A stretch of 64,000 nucleotides of DNA, from assembly GCF_002968335.2 (NCBI RefSeq), contig NZ_CP134398.1, positions 1,612,001 through 1,676,000 of the forward strand, given 5' to 3'. Source of the DNA: Mycobacterium sp. ITM-2016-00316. Its GTDB lineage: Bacteria; Actinomycetota; Actinomycetes; Mycobacteriales; Mycobacteriaceae. The position numbers and the translations under genes were made by a program. Positions 1-8,620 of the stretch are shown here, piece after piece. Position 1 is the first letter of the stretch. Each line of letters opens with the position of its first letter. A model generated the notes under the pieces. It saw only the letters and a list, made by a program, of their open reading frames with translations. It made no database searches and had not been told where the DNA came from.

Positions 1-917
1 CCGAGTTGGTCCCGAAGTACCTCGACTCCAGCGCAATTCGCGTGGTCGAGGGTGATGGGAGCACCACCCAGGGTTTGATTGCCCAAGGTTTCGACCACAT
101 CCTGTTCACCGGGGGCACCGAGATCGGTCGCAAGATCATGGCGGCGGCCGCGCCGACCCTGACCCCGGTGACCCTGGAACTCGGCGGCAAGAGCCCGGTG
201 ATCGTCACCGCCGACGCCGATCTGGACGTCGCCGCGCGACGAGTCGCGTGGGTGAAGCTGATGAACTCGGGACAGACGTGTATCGCACCGGACTACGTGC
301 TGGCCGATCACACCGTTGTCGAGGCCTTCACCGCGAAGGTCGTCGAGGCGATGGCCGAGTTCAGGTCCCAGGATGGGGTCCGCGGACAGCGCATCGTCAA
401 CCGTCGTCAGTATGACCGGCTGTGCGGCCTCATCGAGTCGACCAGCGGAGCGATCGTCACCGGCGGCGGCCGTGATGTGTCGGCATTGACGATCCAGCCC
501 ACCGTCATCCGGGATCCAGCACCGTCCGATCTGGTGATGTCGGACGAGATCTTCGGCCCGATCCTGCCCATTCTGACGGTCGGAAGTAACGACGCAGCAG
601 TGGAATTCATCAACTCCCGCCCGAAACCGCTGGCCCTGTACATTTTCACGAACTCCCAGCGCCTCGGCAGCGAACTCATCGACGCGATCCCTGCCGGTGG
701 CGCGGTGATCAATCACGTCGCCATGCACTGTCTGGTTCCGCAGCTGCCGTTCGGCGGGGTCGGCGCCAGTGGAATCGGTCAGTACCACGGCCGCTGGGGC
801 TTCGAGACCCTCAGTCACCGGCGTGCGGTACTGGCGAAGCCGGCCAAACCGGATCTGAAGTTGACCTACCCGCCCTACACCGATGGGGCAATCAAGATCA
901 TGAGGAAGTTGTTCTGA
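1..917 (+). CDS. aldehyde dehydrogenase (5' end outside window)
   Basis: NAD(P)-dependent aldehyde dehydrogenase of the ALDH superfamily, oxidising an aldehyde to the acid. The reading frame is open from base 3, so only about 304 C-terminal residues are seen; the family is usually 450-500. Visible marks are the general-base Glu in LELGGKSP (visible residue 59), the nucleophilic Cys in NSGQTC (visible residue 93) and the C-terminal PFGGVGASGIG loop. The stop overlaps the next start as TGATG, so it is translationally coupled to the ferredoxin gene. With the P450 chain downstream it probably oxidises an aldehyde made by P450 or alcohol oxidation (inference). The substrate cannot be read from the sequence. 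Confidence 0.93.
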   Translation, partial: ELVPKYLDSSAIRVVEGDGSTTQGLIAQGFDHILFTGGTEIGRKIMAAAAPTLTPVTLELGGKSPVIVTADADLDVAARRVAWVKLMNSGQTCIAPDYVLADHTVVEAFTAKVVEAMAEFRSQDGVRGQRIVNRRQYDRLCGLIESTSGAIVTGGGRDVSALTIQPTVIRDPAPSDLVMSDEIFGPILPILTVGSNDAAVEFINSRPKPLALYIFTNSQRLGSELIDAIPAGGAVINHVAMHCLVPQLPFGGVGASGIGQYHGRWGFETLSHRRAVLAKPAKPDLKLTYPPYTDGAIKIMRKLF

Positions 918-1102
918 TGGCAGTTCGCGTTGATGGCACCAAGTGTTCCGGCATCGGGCTCTGCGAGATGACCGCTCCGGATATTTTCGAGATCGGCGAT
1001 GACGGACAGGCGCACGTGATCGGCGACGCCGAGAGCCACCGTGAGGCCGCTTCGGAGGCGGTCTCCAACTGCCCCACGAGCGCGATCTCTTTCGACAACT
1101 GA
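917..1102 (+). CDS. 3Fe-4S ferredoxin, P450 partner type
   Basis: A 61-residue ferredoxin of the small actinobacterial type that passes single electrons from a ferredoxin reductase to cytochromes P450. The cysteine pattern is C-x5-C (KCSGIGLC, residues 10-16) and a distal CP (NCPTSA, residues 52-53). The middle position is not Cys, which fits a [3Fe-4S] cluster rather than [4Fe-4S]. The ATG overlaps the stop of the aldehyde dehydrogenase by one base. An FprB-like reductase follows immediately and a P450 lies 3 kb away, so all parts of a P450 redox chain are local. Family identity is secure; the specific partner is inferred. Confidence 0.93.
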   Translation: MAVRVDGTKCSGIGLCEMTAPDIFEIGDDGQAHVIGDAESHREAASEAVSNCPTSAISFDN

Positions 1103-1166
1103 CGTTCAGCGCACGCGCTCCTGGCGCTCCGCGAGTACCGATCCCTGGAAGCCCATAGGAGAGACG

Positions 1167-2759
1167 ATGGCCTTCGTCATCACGCAGAATTGTTGTACAG
1201 ACGCCAGTTGTGTTCCGGTGTGCCCGGTCGACTGCATACGCCCCGTTCCGGGCGGCAACGCAGGCGCCGCGCCAATGCTGTACATCGATCCCGCCTCGTG
1301 CGTCGATTGCGGTGCCTGCGTTGCGGTGTGCCCTGTCGGGGCGATCTACCACGAGGATGAGCTTCCGGAGTCCCAGGAGCGGTTCAAGACGATCAACGCC
1401 GACTACTTTGCCGGCACGCCGCTCGACATCCGCGCTATCCCGGCGGCCTGGACACCGGCCTCGGTCGGACGCGATGCACTGCGGGTGGCCGTCGTGGGAG
1501 CGGGACCGGCGGCCTGCTATGCCGTGGCGGATCTGGCGCGTTCCCATGATGTTCGGGTGGACGTGTTCGATCGGTTGCCGACGCCCTACGGGCTGGTGCG
1601 CTTCGGCGTCGCACCCGACCACCAGCACACCAAGGACGTCACCCAGGTCTTCGCGTCGGCACTCACCAATCCCAATGTGAACTGCTATTTCAATGTCACT
1701 GTCGGCGAGGACATCTCACACGACCAGCTGATGGCCTCCTACGACGCCGTCATCTATGCGGTGGGCGCGTCCCGGTCGCGCGATCTCGGTATCCCCGGAG
1801 AAGGACTGGTGGGCAGCGTCGCCGCCGCCGACTTCGTGAGTTGGTACAACGGGCATCCCGATCACGCGGGGGCGCAGTTCGCGCTCGACACCGGACGGGC
1901 CACGATCGTCGGCAACGGCAACGTGGCGCTCGATGTGGCCCGAATGCTGGTTCTGGACCCCGCCGAACTGATGGCCACCGATATCGCCGAGCACGCACTC
2001 GAGGGACTGCGGCACAGCGAGATCCGTGAGGTGGTGGTGCTGGGCCGTCGCGGAGCGGCCGATGGAGCCTTCTCCGTCGGCGAGCTTCTTGCGCTGGGCG
2101 CGCTTCGGGGCGTGGACGTGGTGGTCGAAGGACACGTCGGCGAGCGACCGGACGACCATGAAGGCGCGTTGAAGTTCGACATCGTCGAGGAGTACGCGCA
2201 GCGATCCACACACCAGGGCAACCGGCGGATCGTGTTGCGGTTCGGTGCGCGCCCGGTCGAGATGGTGGGCACCGAACGCGTGGCGGGCCTGGTGGTCAGT
2301 GACGACGACGGCACGACGACCATCGACACGGGATTGGTGTTGCGCGCGATCGGTTATCGCGGTGCACCGATAGCGGGCCTGCCCATTGCCCCCGAGACCG
2401 GTGTGGTGCCCAACGAGGGCGGCAGGGTGACCAGCGCGGGTGCTGTGGTCCCCGGGCTGTATGTCACGGGCTGGATCAAGCGTGGACCGCGCGGTGTCAT
2501 CGGGACGAACCGGCTGTGCGCACGTGAGACCGTGGAGAACCTGCTTGCCGACGCCCGTGCCGGCACGCTGCCCGCTGCCTCGTCAGATGGTCTGATGATC
2601 TCCGATGATCTGGCGGCCAAAGGCGTTTCCGTGGTGGATTGGGCCGGTTGGCGGCTGATCGACGAAGCCGAGCGTTCGCACGGCTCGGCGATGTCCCGGC
2701 CCAGGGTGAAGGTCGTGGATCGGGAGGCGCTGCTCATCGCTGCGGGTGTGACATCGTAG
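1167..2759 (+). CDS. FprB-like ferredoxin/ferredoxin-NADP+ reductase fusion
   Basis: NADPH:ferredoxin reductase of 530 residues with its own N-terminal iron-sulfur domain, as in mycobacterial FprB. Residues 1-70 carry two Cys clusters (CC..C...CP near residues 9-20, then CVDCGACVAVCP), a 7Fe/8Fe ferredoxin domain. The rest is an adrenodoxin-reductase-like flavoprotein with an FAD loop (VVGAGPAACYAV, about residue 110) and an NADP loop (VGNGNVALDVAR, about residue 250). I chose the ATG at 1167 because AGGAG lies 6 bases upstream; an in-frame start at 1041 would overlap the ferredoxin gene. It should reduce the upstream ferredoxin or feed the P450 directly (inference). Confidence 0.92.
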   Translation: MAFVITQNCCTDASCVPVCPVDCIRPVPGGNAGAAPMLYIDPASCVDCGACVAVCPVGAIYHEDELPESQERFKTINADYFAGTPLDIRAIPAAWTPASVGRDALRVAVVGAGPAACYAVADLARSHDVRVDVFDRLPTPYGLVRFGVAPDHQHTKDVTQVFASALTNPNVNCYFNVTVGEDISHDQLMASYDAVIYAVGASRSRDLGIPGEGLVGSVAAADFVSWYNGHPDHAGAQFALDTGRATIVGNGNVALDVARMLVLDPAELMATDIAEHALEGLRHSEIREVVVLGRRGAADGAFSVGELLALGALRGVDVVVEGHVGERPDDHEGALKFDIVEEYAQRSTHQGNRRIVLRFGARPVEMVGTERVAGLVVSDDDGTTTIDTGLVLRAIGYRGAPIAGLPIAPETGVVPNEGGRVTSAGAVVPGLYVTGWIKRGPRGVIGTNRLCARETVENLLADARAGTLPAASSDGLMISDDLAAKGVSVVDWAGWRLIDEAERSHGSAMSRPRVKVVDREALLIAAGVTS

Positions 2760-2767
2760 CGGCGGCA

Positions 2768-3958
2768 GTGCCCACCTACGATGTGGCGGTCATGCTGCGC
2801 CGGCTGCCGGTCAGACGTGAATGCGTGATCGCGGTCGGCGACGGCGTCGGTGCAGTCAATGCCCTCCAGGATAGCGAATCTATTGGTGCGGTCCTGAGTG
2901 CCTTTGCCGCCGAGACGCCAGGGGTGACGCTGGTACTCGGATGGAGTCCGGTGGCACCGCAAGGGATTACGCCGGACGCCTTCGCGCGGATCGTGCCCCT
3001 GATGCCAGGGTGGGGTGTCCGCGCGCTGCTGCCAAGTCCGGTGACCAGCGCCGTGCCGGTCAGCATGGCCGCGATTCCGGCCTTGCTGGGCGGGCACCTG
3101 CGACCCGATGTGTTGATCACCCGGATGACGAGCCGCGGGGACGGGCTGCACTTCTGCACCGAGATCTCCTGGCAGCGCGCCCTGGTGGATCTCGGTGTCC
3201 CGGTATGGGCGGTGCTCGATGACGGCGCGCCCACCGCGAGCGCTGAACCGGCGCTGCCGGCCGAGGCCGTGACAGTCATCGGATACGCCGGTGACGCACC
3301 GGCCGACATACCATCCAAGGGTGCGGCGGCCGTTCATGAGGCACTGGCCGACCGTGTTCTGGCTCTGATCCCGGCCGGCGCCCGACTGCAGTACGGCCCA
3401 GGGCAACTCGGCACCGCGCTACTGCAACGGAGTACCAAGCCCTTGGCCATCGACACCGGGTTGCTCACCGACGCCGTACTGGATCTCGAGCGCAGAGGAC
3501 TTCTGGTCGGTGAACCGTCGGCGACCTACCTGTTCGGCAGCACCGAGTTGTACGACTGGGCGAATGGCAGGGCCATCCTGCGCGGTATCGAGCACAGCCA
3601 CGACCTCACGCGACTCTCCCGCGGAGCGCCGTTCGTCGCCGTCAATACCGCGATCGAGATCGATCGGTTCGGTCAGATCAATGTCGAGGGCGTCGGCGAC
3701 AAGGTTGTCGGTGGCATCGGAGGTCACCCCGACTATTGCACCGCGGCGCGGATGAACCGGAATGGCCTGTCGATCATCGCCGTTCCGGCTGCGTTCAACG
3801 GCCGGTCGACGTTGGTCGACGCGCTGAGCCGACCGGCCTCCACTCCAGCTCACGACGTCGAGGTGATCGTGACGGAGACGGGCCACGTGGACTTGCGTGC
3901 GGCGGGCTGGACCGATCGTCGAAGGCTGATCGAGGGCCTGTTCGATCGGGCCGCCTGA
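2768..3958 (+). CDS. acetyl-CoA hydrolase/CoA-transferase family protein lacking the catalytic Glu
   Basis: A 396-residue member of the acetyl-CoA hydrolase/4-hydroxybutyrate CoA-transferase family. The C-terminal third shows the family pattern (NTAIEIDRFGQINVEGVGDK, then VGGIGGHPDY and VIVTETGHVDLR). Active members carry the acyl-glutamate nucleophile in a motif like hTEMLtDgvvdL. Here the aligned stretch is DTGLLTDAVLDL, with Gly231 where Glu is expected. CoA-transfer by the usual glutamyl-CoA mechanism is therefore unlikely unless another residue substitutes; it may bind CoA esters or use another chemistry (inference). The start is taken at GTG 2768, nine bases after the reductase stop; ATG 2792 is an alternative. 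Confidence 0.82.
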   Translation: MPTYDVAVMLRRLPVRRECVIAVGDGVGAVNALQDSESIGAVLSAFAAETPGVTLVLGWSPVAPQGITPDAFARIVPLMPGWGVRALLPSPVTSAVPVSMAAIPALLGGHLRPDVLITRMTSRGDGLHFCTEISWQRALVDLGVPVWAVLDDGAPTASAEPALPAEAVTVIGYAGDAPADIPSKGAAAVHEALADRVLALIPAGARLQYGPGQLGTALLQRSTKPLAIDTGLLTDAVLDLERRGLLVGEPSATYLFGSTELYDWANGRAILRGIEHSHDLTRLSRGAPFVAVNTAIEIDRFGQINVEGVGDKVVGGIGGHPDYCTAARMNRNGLSIIAVPAAFNGRSTLVDALSRPASTPAHDVEVIVTETGHVDLRAAGWTDRRRLIEGLFDRAA

Positions 3959-3968
3959 TTCCAGGAGG

Positions 3969-4034
3969 CCCGACATGTCGGGCTACCGGACCACCGGCAC
4001 CCACACCGACAACGGGGTTGATGTGGGTGCCGGT
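3969..4034. terminator. bidirectional hairpin terminator between convergent genes
   Basis: Two inverted repeats lie between the convergent CoA-transferase-like and P450 genes: a 14-bp perfect palindrome at 3969-3982, and a 13-bp perfect stem (3993-4005 with 4022-4034) around a 16-base loop. No T-tract follows, as is usual in mycobacteria. Placement between two converging stops supports termination in both directions. Confidence 0.7.
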
Positions 4035-4040
4035 TTCATG

Positions 4041-5357
4041 TCAGTGCTGGACCGGGCAGCGGGCGTCGGCGTGCATGGTCTTCACGGCCGCGGCGAAGTT
4101 ACTGACCAGCATGTCGGGCTCGGCGAGCCGCAAATCGGGCAGCCGGTGCAGAATCTGGTCGAGCATGTGCTTGATCTGCATTCTGGCCAGAAACGCGCCC
4201 AGACAGTAATGCGGACCGCCGCCGCCGAATGCGACATGCTGATTGGGTTTACGGGAGATGTCGAAGGTCCAGGGATCGGCGAACTCGACTTCGTCGCGGT
4301 TGCCCGAGGAGTACATCATCACGACCCATTCGCCTTTGCGGATCTGCCGTCCGCCCAGGACGGTGTCCCGGGTGGCCGTGCGGCGGAACGTCATGACGGG
4401 CGTCACCCAGCGCAGGACCTCGTCGATCGCCGCGTCGATGCGTCCGTCGAAATCCTCCAGCAGATAGGCGGTCTGATCCGGATTGTCGACGAAGGCCTTG
4501 ACACCCAGAGACAGGGTGGTGCGGGTGGTGTCGTTACCGGCAAAGGAGGTCAGGACGAACATCGAGGCGAGCTCGTCGTCGGTGAGTTCGTGACCGTCCA
4601 CCTGGGCCGCCACCAGGTTCGACCAGATGTCGTCGCGGGGGCATTCGCGGGTGCTCGCGGCGAACTCCAGCCCGATGCTGAGGTTTCCGATCAGGGCGTC
4701 GTTCAAGACTTCGGCCGACGAGCGGCCCGCGGCAATATCGGGATCGTTCCACCCGGCGAGCTCATCGGCGAAGTGGGCCGCTTCCTCGCGCTGTCCCGAA
4801 GGCAGACCGGTCATGTCGTAGATGGTGTTCATGGGCATCTGCTTGGCGACGTGCTCCACCCAGTCGCCGGAACCCTTGGCGAGGAAATCGTCGACGATGG
4901 TCGCGGCCCGGTGGCGGATCTGGTCTTCGATCCGCTTGACCTGCCGCGGGGTGAAGGACCCGCTCATCAACCTGCGGTACGTCAGATGCTTCTGACCATC
5001 CATGGCGAGAAACGACGACGCGGCCTCGAGGAACTCGTCCGGAACCTCTTCGAGCTGAATACCCTCGCCCGAACAGAAGATCTCGGGATGGGTGCTGACC
5101 TCGCGGATCAGCTCATGCGAGGTGACCGCCCAGAAGCCGGCAATGCCGGACGGCGCCAGATCGCTCTCGGCGGGTGGTTGCCAGCTGACGGGTGCTCGCC
5201 GGCGCAGTTCGGCGAAGGCGACGTCCCGCTGTTCGGCCGACTGTGCCCAGAATGCTGTGGGCGAGATATCCACGGTGTCGTAGGGCCTGCCTTTTTCGCT
5301 GCCGGCAGGGGCCAGAGCCGACTGTTGTGTGACCGAATCCATTGGGCTGCTGGACAC
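4041..5357 (-). CDS. cytochrome P450
   Basis: A 438-residue soluble bacterial P450 monooxygenase. Clear motifs are the I-helix oxygen-activation segment SFAGNDTTR, the K-helix ExxR (EVLR), and the haem loop FGGGGPHYCLGAF with the thiolate ligand at Cys385. The fold resembles mycobacterial sterol/terpenoid/fatty-acid P450s, but I cannot assign a CYP family. Translation probably starts at GTG 5357, preceded by AGGAG at 7-base spacing; ATG 5342 is a later option. A TATACT -10 box lies upstream. The gene faces the ferredoxin and reductase genes and is followed upstream by beta-oxidation genes, suggesting that it starts attack on a hydrophobic substrate that is then shortened via CoA esters (inference). 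Confidence 0.96.
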   Translation of the reverse strand: MSSSPMDSVTQQSALAPAGSEKGRPYDTVDISPTAFWAQSAEQRDVAFAELRRRAPVSWQPPAESDLAPSGIAGFWAVTSHELIREVSTHPEIFCSGEGIQLEEVPDEFLEAASSFLAMDGQKHLTYRRLMSGSFTPRQVKRIEDQIRHRAATIVDDFLAKGSGDWVEHVAKQMPMNTIYDMTGLPSGQREEAAHFADELAGWNDPDIAAGRSSAEVLNDALIGNLSIGLEFAASTRECPRDDIWSNLVAAQVDGHELTDDELASMFVLTSFAGNDTTRTTLSLGVKAFVDNPDQTAYLLEDFDGRIDAAIDEVLRWVTPVMTFRRTATRDTVLGGRQIRKGEWVVMMYSSGNRDEVEFADPWTFDISRKPNQHVAFGGGGPHYCLGAFLARMQIKHMLDQILHRLPDLRLAEPDMLVSNFAAAVKTMHADARCPVQH

Positions 5358-5382
5358 CGGCTGCTCCTCAGTTCGAAAGACG

Positions 5383-5407
5383 GTGAATTTTTAGTATAGA
5401 TTTGAAA
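5383..5407 (-). promoter_or_regulatory. P450 promoter, AT-rich, TATACT -10
   Basis: On the minus strand a TATACT box (5393-5398) sits about 36 bases before the P450 start inside a 25-base AT-rich island in a GC-rich context. The stretch TCTATACTAAAAATT resembles TCTATGTTAAATTAATT ahead of the thiolase gene, so the two may share a regulator. The promoter assignment is by motif only. Confidence 0.5.
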
Positions 5408-5489
5408 ATGTTCGCGGCACAAGCATTTCGGCGCATTCCGCCGGGTAGCCACAGGTCTCGTGGGCCTGATGAGCGCTCCGAGAACGAAA

Positions 5490-5519
5490 GCGCGGGCCGA
5501 GCATCTGCTCGGCCCGCGC
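5490..5519 (-). terminator. hairpin terminator of the acyl-CoA dehydrogenase/thiolase unit
   Basis: A perfect 12-bp GC-rich stem (5490-5501 with 5508-5519) closes a 6-base loop 17 bases after the stop of the acyl-CoA dehydrogenase gene and before the P450 promoter. It fits an intrinsic terminator of the L-shaped type without a U-tract. Confidence 0.72.
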
Positions 5520-5535
5520 ATATCGTGGTGCGGGC

Positions 5536-6687
5536 TCAGGAAGCGGCGACGTCGCGACCGATGATCTCTTTCATGATCTCGGTCGTGCCTCCGTAGATCG
5601 TCTGTATTCGGGTGTCGAGGTAGGCGCGCGCCACCGGGTACTCCAGCATGTAGCCGTAGCCACCGTGTAGCTGCAGGCAACGGTCGATGACCCGTTTCTG
5701 CAGCTCGCTCAGATACCACTTGCCCTTCGCGGCGTCTACGGCGGTCAATTCGCCCGCGTTGTAGGCAAGGACGCTGCGATCGGTGTAGGCCTCGGCGATG
5801 TCGATTTCGGTGGCCATCTCGGCCAGTTCGAAACGGACATGCTGCTTGTCCGTCAGGGGACCGCCGAAGGCTTGGCGGTTCTTGCAGTACTCGACGGTCA
5901 TATCGAAGATGGCGCGGGTCGTGGCCATCGCCTTCGCGGTGACGCCCAGGCGCTCGCGCGGCAGGTGGCTCATCAGGTAGCGAAGGCCATGGCCGGGCTC
6001 GCCCAGCAGGTTCGCTGCCGGCACGACCGCATCGCGAAAGTACAGCTCCGAGGTGTCCTGTGCGGGCAGGCCGATCTTGTCGAGTTTTCGGCCCCGTTCG
6101 AATCCCGGGGTGTCGCGTTCGACGACGAAGAGGCTGAAGGCCCTGGAACCGCCCGCCGGATCGGTCTTGGCGGCCACAACGACGACATCGGACATGATGC
6201 CACTGGAAATGAAGGTCTTCTGACCGTTGAGAATCCAGGTGTCACCCTCGAGGCGTGCCGTGGTGCGCATGCCCCGAAGGTCACTGCCGGCGCCGGGCTC
6301 GGTCATCGCCAGTGCGCCGATCAACTCGCCGGCCGCGAAACCGGGCAGCCAGCGCGCCTTCTGGTCGCCATTGGTCAGGTCGAGCAGGTAGTGCAGCACC
6401 AGATCATCCTGCAAGCTGACGGTGAGACCGAACGACAATGCGTTGATCCTTGCCACCTCTTCGCAGACGATCATGCGGTATCGGTAGTCGGGTTCGCCGG
6501 ATCCGCCGAACTCCTCGGGGATCTGCAAGGCATAGATCCCCGACTTGGCTGCACGCGCGAAGACGGCCCGATCGATCCAACGATCACGGTCCCAATCATG
6601 CTGGTGTGGAACGACTTCACGCTCCAGGAACTCGCGGACGGTCTCTCGGTATGCCTCGTGATCGGCCTCGTACAGCGATCGTTGCAT
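5536..6687 (-). CDS. acyl-CoA dehydrogenase (FadE-type)
   Basis: FAD-dependent acyl-CoA dehydrogenase of 383 residues, catalysing alpha,beta-dehydrogenation of an acyl-CoA. Visible motifs are ALAMTEPGAGSDLRG (FAD/substrate loop), GQKTFISSG, the CoA-side GGYGYMLEYPVAR, and the C-terminal IYGGTTEIMKEIIGR. The C-terminal position used by medium-chain enzymes for the catalytic Glu (YEGT) is Gly here (YGGT), so the base may lie on helix G as in isovaleryl/long-chain types (inference). It lies 3 bases after the thiolase stop on the same strand, so the two are co-transcribed from the promoter before the thiolase. The electron acceptor would be ETF. The substrate is unknown. Confidence 0.94.
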   Translation of the reverse strand: MQRSLYEADHEAYRETVREFLEREVVPHQHDWDRDRWIDRAVFARAAKSGIYALQIPEEFGGSGEPDYRYRMIVCEEVARINALSFGLTVSLQDDLVLHYLLDLTNGDQKARWLPGFAAGELIGALAMTEPGAGSDLRGMRTTARLEGDTWILNGQKTFISSGIMSDVVVVAAKTDPAGGSRAFSLFVVERDTPGFERGRKLDKIGLPAQDTSELYFRDAVVPAANLLGEPGHGLRYLMSHLPRERLGVTAKAMATTRAIFDMTVEYCKNRQAFGGPLTDKQHVRFELAEMATEIDIAEAYTDRSVLAYNAGELTAVDAAKGKWYLSELQKRVIDRCLQLHGGYGYMLEYPVARAYLDTRIQTIYGGTTEIMKEIIGRDVAAS

Positions 6688-6690
6688 CGT

Positions 6691-7842
6691 CTACAGCCGT
6701 TCGATGATCGTCACGTTGGCCTGGCCACCGCCCTCGCACATGGTCTGCAGGCCGTAGCGACCGCCGGTGCGTTCCAGCTCATGCAGCATTGAGGTCATCA
6801 GCCGGGCCCCCGTGCAGCCGATGGGGTGGCCGAGGGCGATGGCTCCACCATTGGGGTTGACCTTGGCCGGGTCCGCCCCCAGCTCGGCGAGCCAGGCCAG
6901 CACCACCGGCGCGAAGGCTTCGTTGATCTCGACGGTGTCGATATCGTCGATGGACAGCCCCGCGCGCTTCAGCGCATGCTGGGTGGCCGGAATGGGTGCC
7001 GACAGCATCATGACCGGATCGGCGCCGCGGACCGAGATGTGGTGAATCCGGGCGCGCGGAGTGAGTCCGAACCGATCGACCGCGGCCTGCGAGGCCACCA
7101 GAAGGGCGGCGGCGCCGTCGGAGATCTGGCTGGCGACGGCGGCCGTCAGGACGCCGCCCTCCACCAGGGTCGGCAGCGACGCCATCTTCTCCAGGGAGGT
7201 GTCCGGTCGTGGGCCCTCGTCGACACTGATGCCGGCGTATTCGGTGATTTCCCTGGTGAAGTGGCCCTCGGCGATCGCCGCGAGGGCGCGCTGATGGCTG
7301 GCGAGAGCGAAGCGCTCATTGTCCTCGCGGCTGAGGTTCCACTGCTCGGCGATCATCTCGGCGCCGCGGAACTGCGAGATCTCCTGGTCACCGTAGCGCG
7401 CCCGCCAACCCTCACAGCCGGTCCAGGGGTCGGTGGACCCGAAGGGCTCGCCGGCTGCGAATGCGCTCAGGATCGGGTACTGGCTCATCTTCTGGACGCC
7501 GCCGGCCACGATCAGATCGGAGGTTCCGCTCATCACGGCCTGGGCCGCGAAATGCACTGCCTGCTGGGCGGATCCGCACTGGCGGTCGATCGTGACTCCG
7601 GGAACGGACTCGGGCAACCCGGACGCCAGGGCGGCGGTGCGGGCAATGTCACCGGCCTGGGAGCCGATATTGTCCAGACATCCCAGGATCACGTCGTCGA
7701 TGGCCGCAGGGTCGATGTCATGACGCCCCACCACGGTCTTGATCACGTGCGCGGCCATATCGGCCGGGTGCGCAGCCGCAAAGCCACCTTTCCGCCTGCC
7801 AACGGGTGTACGAACGGCGTCTACGATGAAAGCTTCAGTCAT
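6691..7842 (-). CDS. thiolase (acetyl-CoA acyltransferase, FadA-type)
   Basis: A 383-residue thiolase that cleaves 3-ketoacyl-CoA with CoA, the last step of beta-oxidation. The nucleophilic Cys89 sits in TIDRQCGSAQQ. The C-terminal half has NEAFAPV, GGAIALGHPIG and the base Cys in GCTGAR. All catalytic residues are present and the length matches the family. The ATG at 7842 lies only about 12 bases after a TATGTT -10 box, so the transcript is probably leaderless or nearly so; no Shine-Dalgarno is visible. It heads an operon with the acyl-CoA dehydrogenase. A TetR gene lies next upstream on the same strand, a likely local regulator (inference). Confidence 0.96.
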   Translation of the reverse strand: MTEAFIVDAVRTPVGRRKGGFAAAHPADMAAHVIKTVVGRHDIDPAAIDDVILGCLDNIGSQAGDIARTAALASGLPESVPGVTIDRQCGSAQQAVHFAAQAVMSGTSDLIVAGGVQKMSQYPILSAFAAGEPFGSTDPWTGCEGWRARYGDQEISQFRGAEMIAEQWNLSREDNERFALASHQRALAAIAEGHFTREITEYAGISVDEGPRPDTSLEKMASLPTLVEGGVLTAAVASQISDGAAALLVASQAAVDRFGLTPRARIHHISVRGADPVMMLSAPIPATQHALKRAGLSIDDIDTVEINEAFAPVVLAWLAELGADPAKVNPNGGAIALGHPIGCTGARLMTSMLHELERTGGRYGLQTMCEGGGQANVTIIERL

Positions 7843-7847
7843 GAAAT

Positions 7848-7869
7848 TAATTTAACATAGAATCAAAAA
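7848..7869 (-). promoter_or_regulatory. thiolase promoter with shared 12-mer
   Basis: Read on the minus strand this contains TTTTTGATT, then CTATGTTAAATTA. The 12-mer TATGTTAAATTA (7848-7859) occurs again, exactly and in the promoter-correct orientation, ahead of the NorE-like gene at 9813-9824. TATGTT is a plausible -10 hexamer that places the transcript start at or very near the ATG. Confidence 0.55.
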
Positions 7870-7908
7870 TGGGAGTAGCTCGGCCTCGCGCACGTGGGCT
7901 GCCGGCCA

Positions 7909-8556
7909 TTATCGGCGGCGCCGCGCCGGGGGTGGGGCTGTCGGGATCAAACTGTGCCGCACGAAGACCTTGGCGTTGTCGACCATGGTCTGCACCGAGT
8001 TGCGCCGCGGATCCCACCATTCGGCAGCCCAGTTCAATGCGCCCAGCACCAGGGCCTGGGCCAGACGGTCGTCCAGATCTGAGCGGATCTGCCCGTCGGC
8101 TACGGCGTTTTTCATCAGACCACGCCAGATGCGGTCGTACGCCGCTTCCTCTTTTTTCTGCCGGGTCTTGAGGTGATCGGGGATCTGACCGGAGTTGCGG
8201 ATCGACGCACGCGCATAGTCGGAGAGTTCCAGTTCATGCTGGAGATGCGATTCGACCGCCACCATGATGCGGTCCATCGAGCCGACGCCGGCGGGCAGCG
8301 CGTCGAGCGCGTCTTGCAGGTACGTGCGCAGATCGCTGATGCCGCAGAACATCACTTCCTCGATCAGGTCGTCCCGCGACTTGAAGTAGTAGTAGATCGC
8401 GGGGGCCTGAAGCTCGGCTTGTTGTGCCACATCCGTCAGTCGCGTGCCGGCATAGCCTTTGACGCTGAGGACTCGGGCAGCGGCGTCCAGGATCCGCACT
8501 CGCGTGCGCTGGGCCTTGGTATCGCTCGCCTCGACGGCTGTTGGCTTCTTGGGCAT
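7909..8556 (-). CDS. TetR-family regulator (paralogue of the one at 15325)
   Basis: A 215-residue TetR repressor. The N-terminal helix-turn-helix runs from ILDAAARVLS to PAIYYYFKSRDDLIEEVM (about residues 25-70); the rest is a ligand/dimerisation domain with the striking segment LGALNWAAEWW. It is more than half identical over its whole length to the TetR encoded at 15325, including the C-terminal NWA-EWW-PRR motif, so the two arose by duplication and may see related ligands, perhaps acyl-CoAs (inference). I prefer ATG 8556; a GTG at 8586 would add ten residues and neither has a good ribosome site. It lies between two beta-oxidation units and probably controls them. Confidence 0.92.
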   Translation of the reverse strand: MPKKPTAVEASDTKAQRTRVRILDAAARVLSVKGYAGTRLTDVAQQAELQAPAIYYYFKSRDDLIEEVMFCGISDLRTYLQDALDALPAGVGSMDRIMVAVESHLQHELELSDYARASIRNSGQIPDHLKTRQKKEEAAYDRIWRGLMKNAVADGQIRSDLDDRLAQALVLGALNWAAEWWDPRRNSVQTMVDNAKVFVRHSLIPTAPPPARRRR

Positions 8557-8620
8557 CGCTTGATGATAGGAGCGTTGGCCACTCACGTGCGGTCGACCCG
8601 GCGCGCGGGAGTCCCGCGCC

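Noticed and set aside
3975..5399. 474-codon plus-strand frame over the P450 gene
   Set aside because: Antisense shadow; the minus strand holds all P450 motifs, and the plus-strand translation shows no domain.
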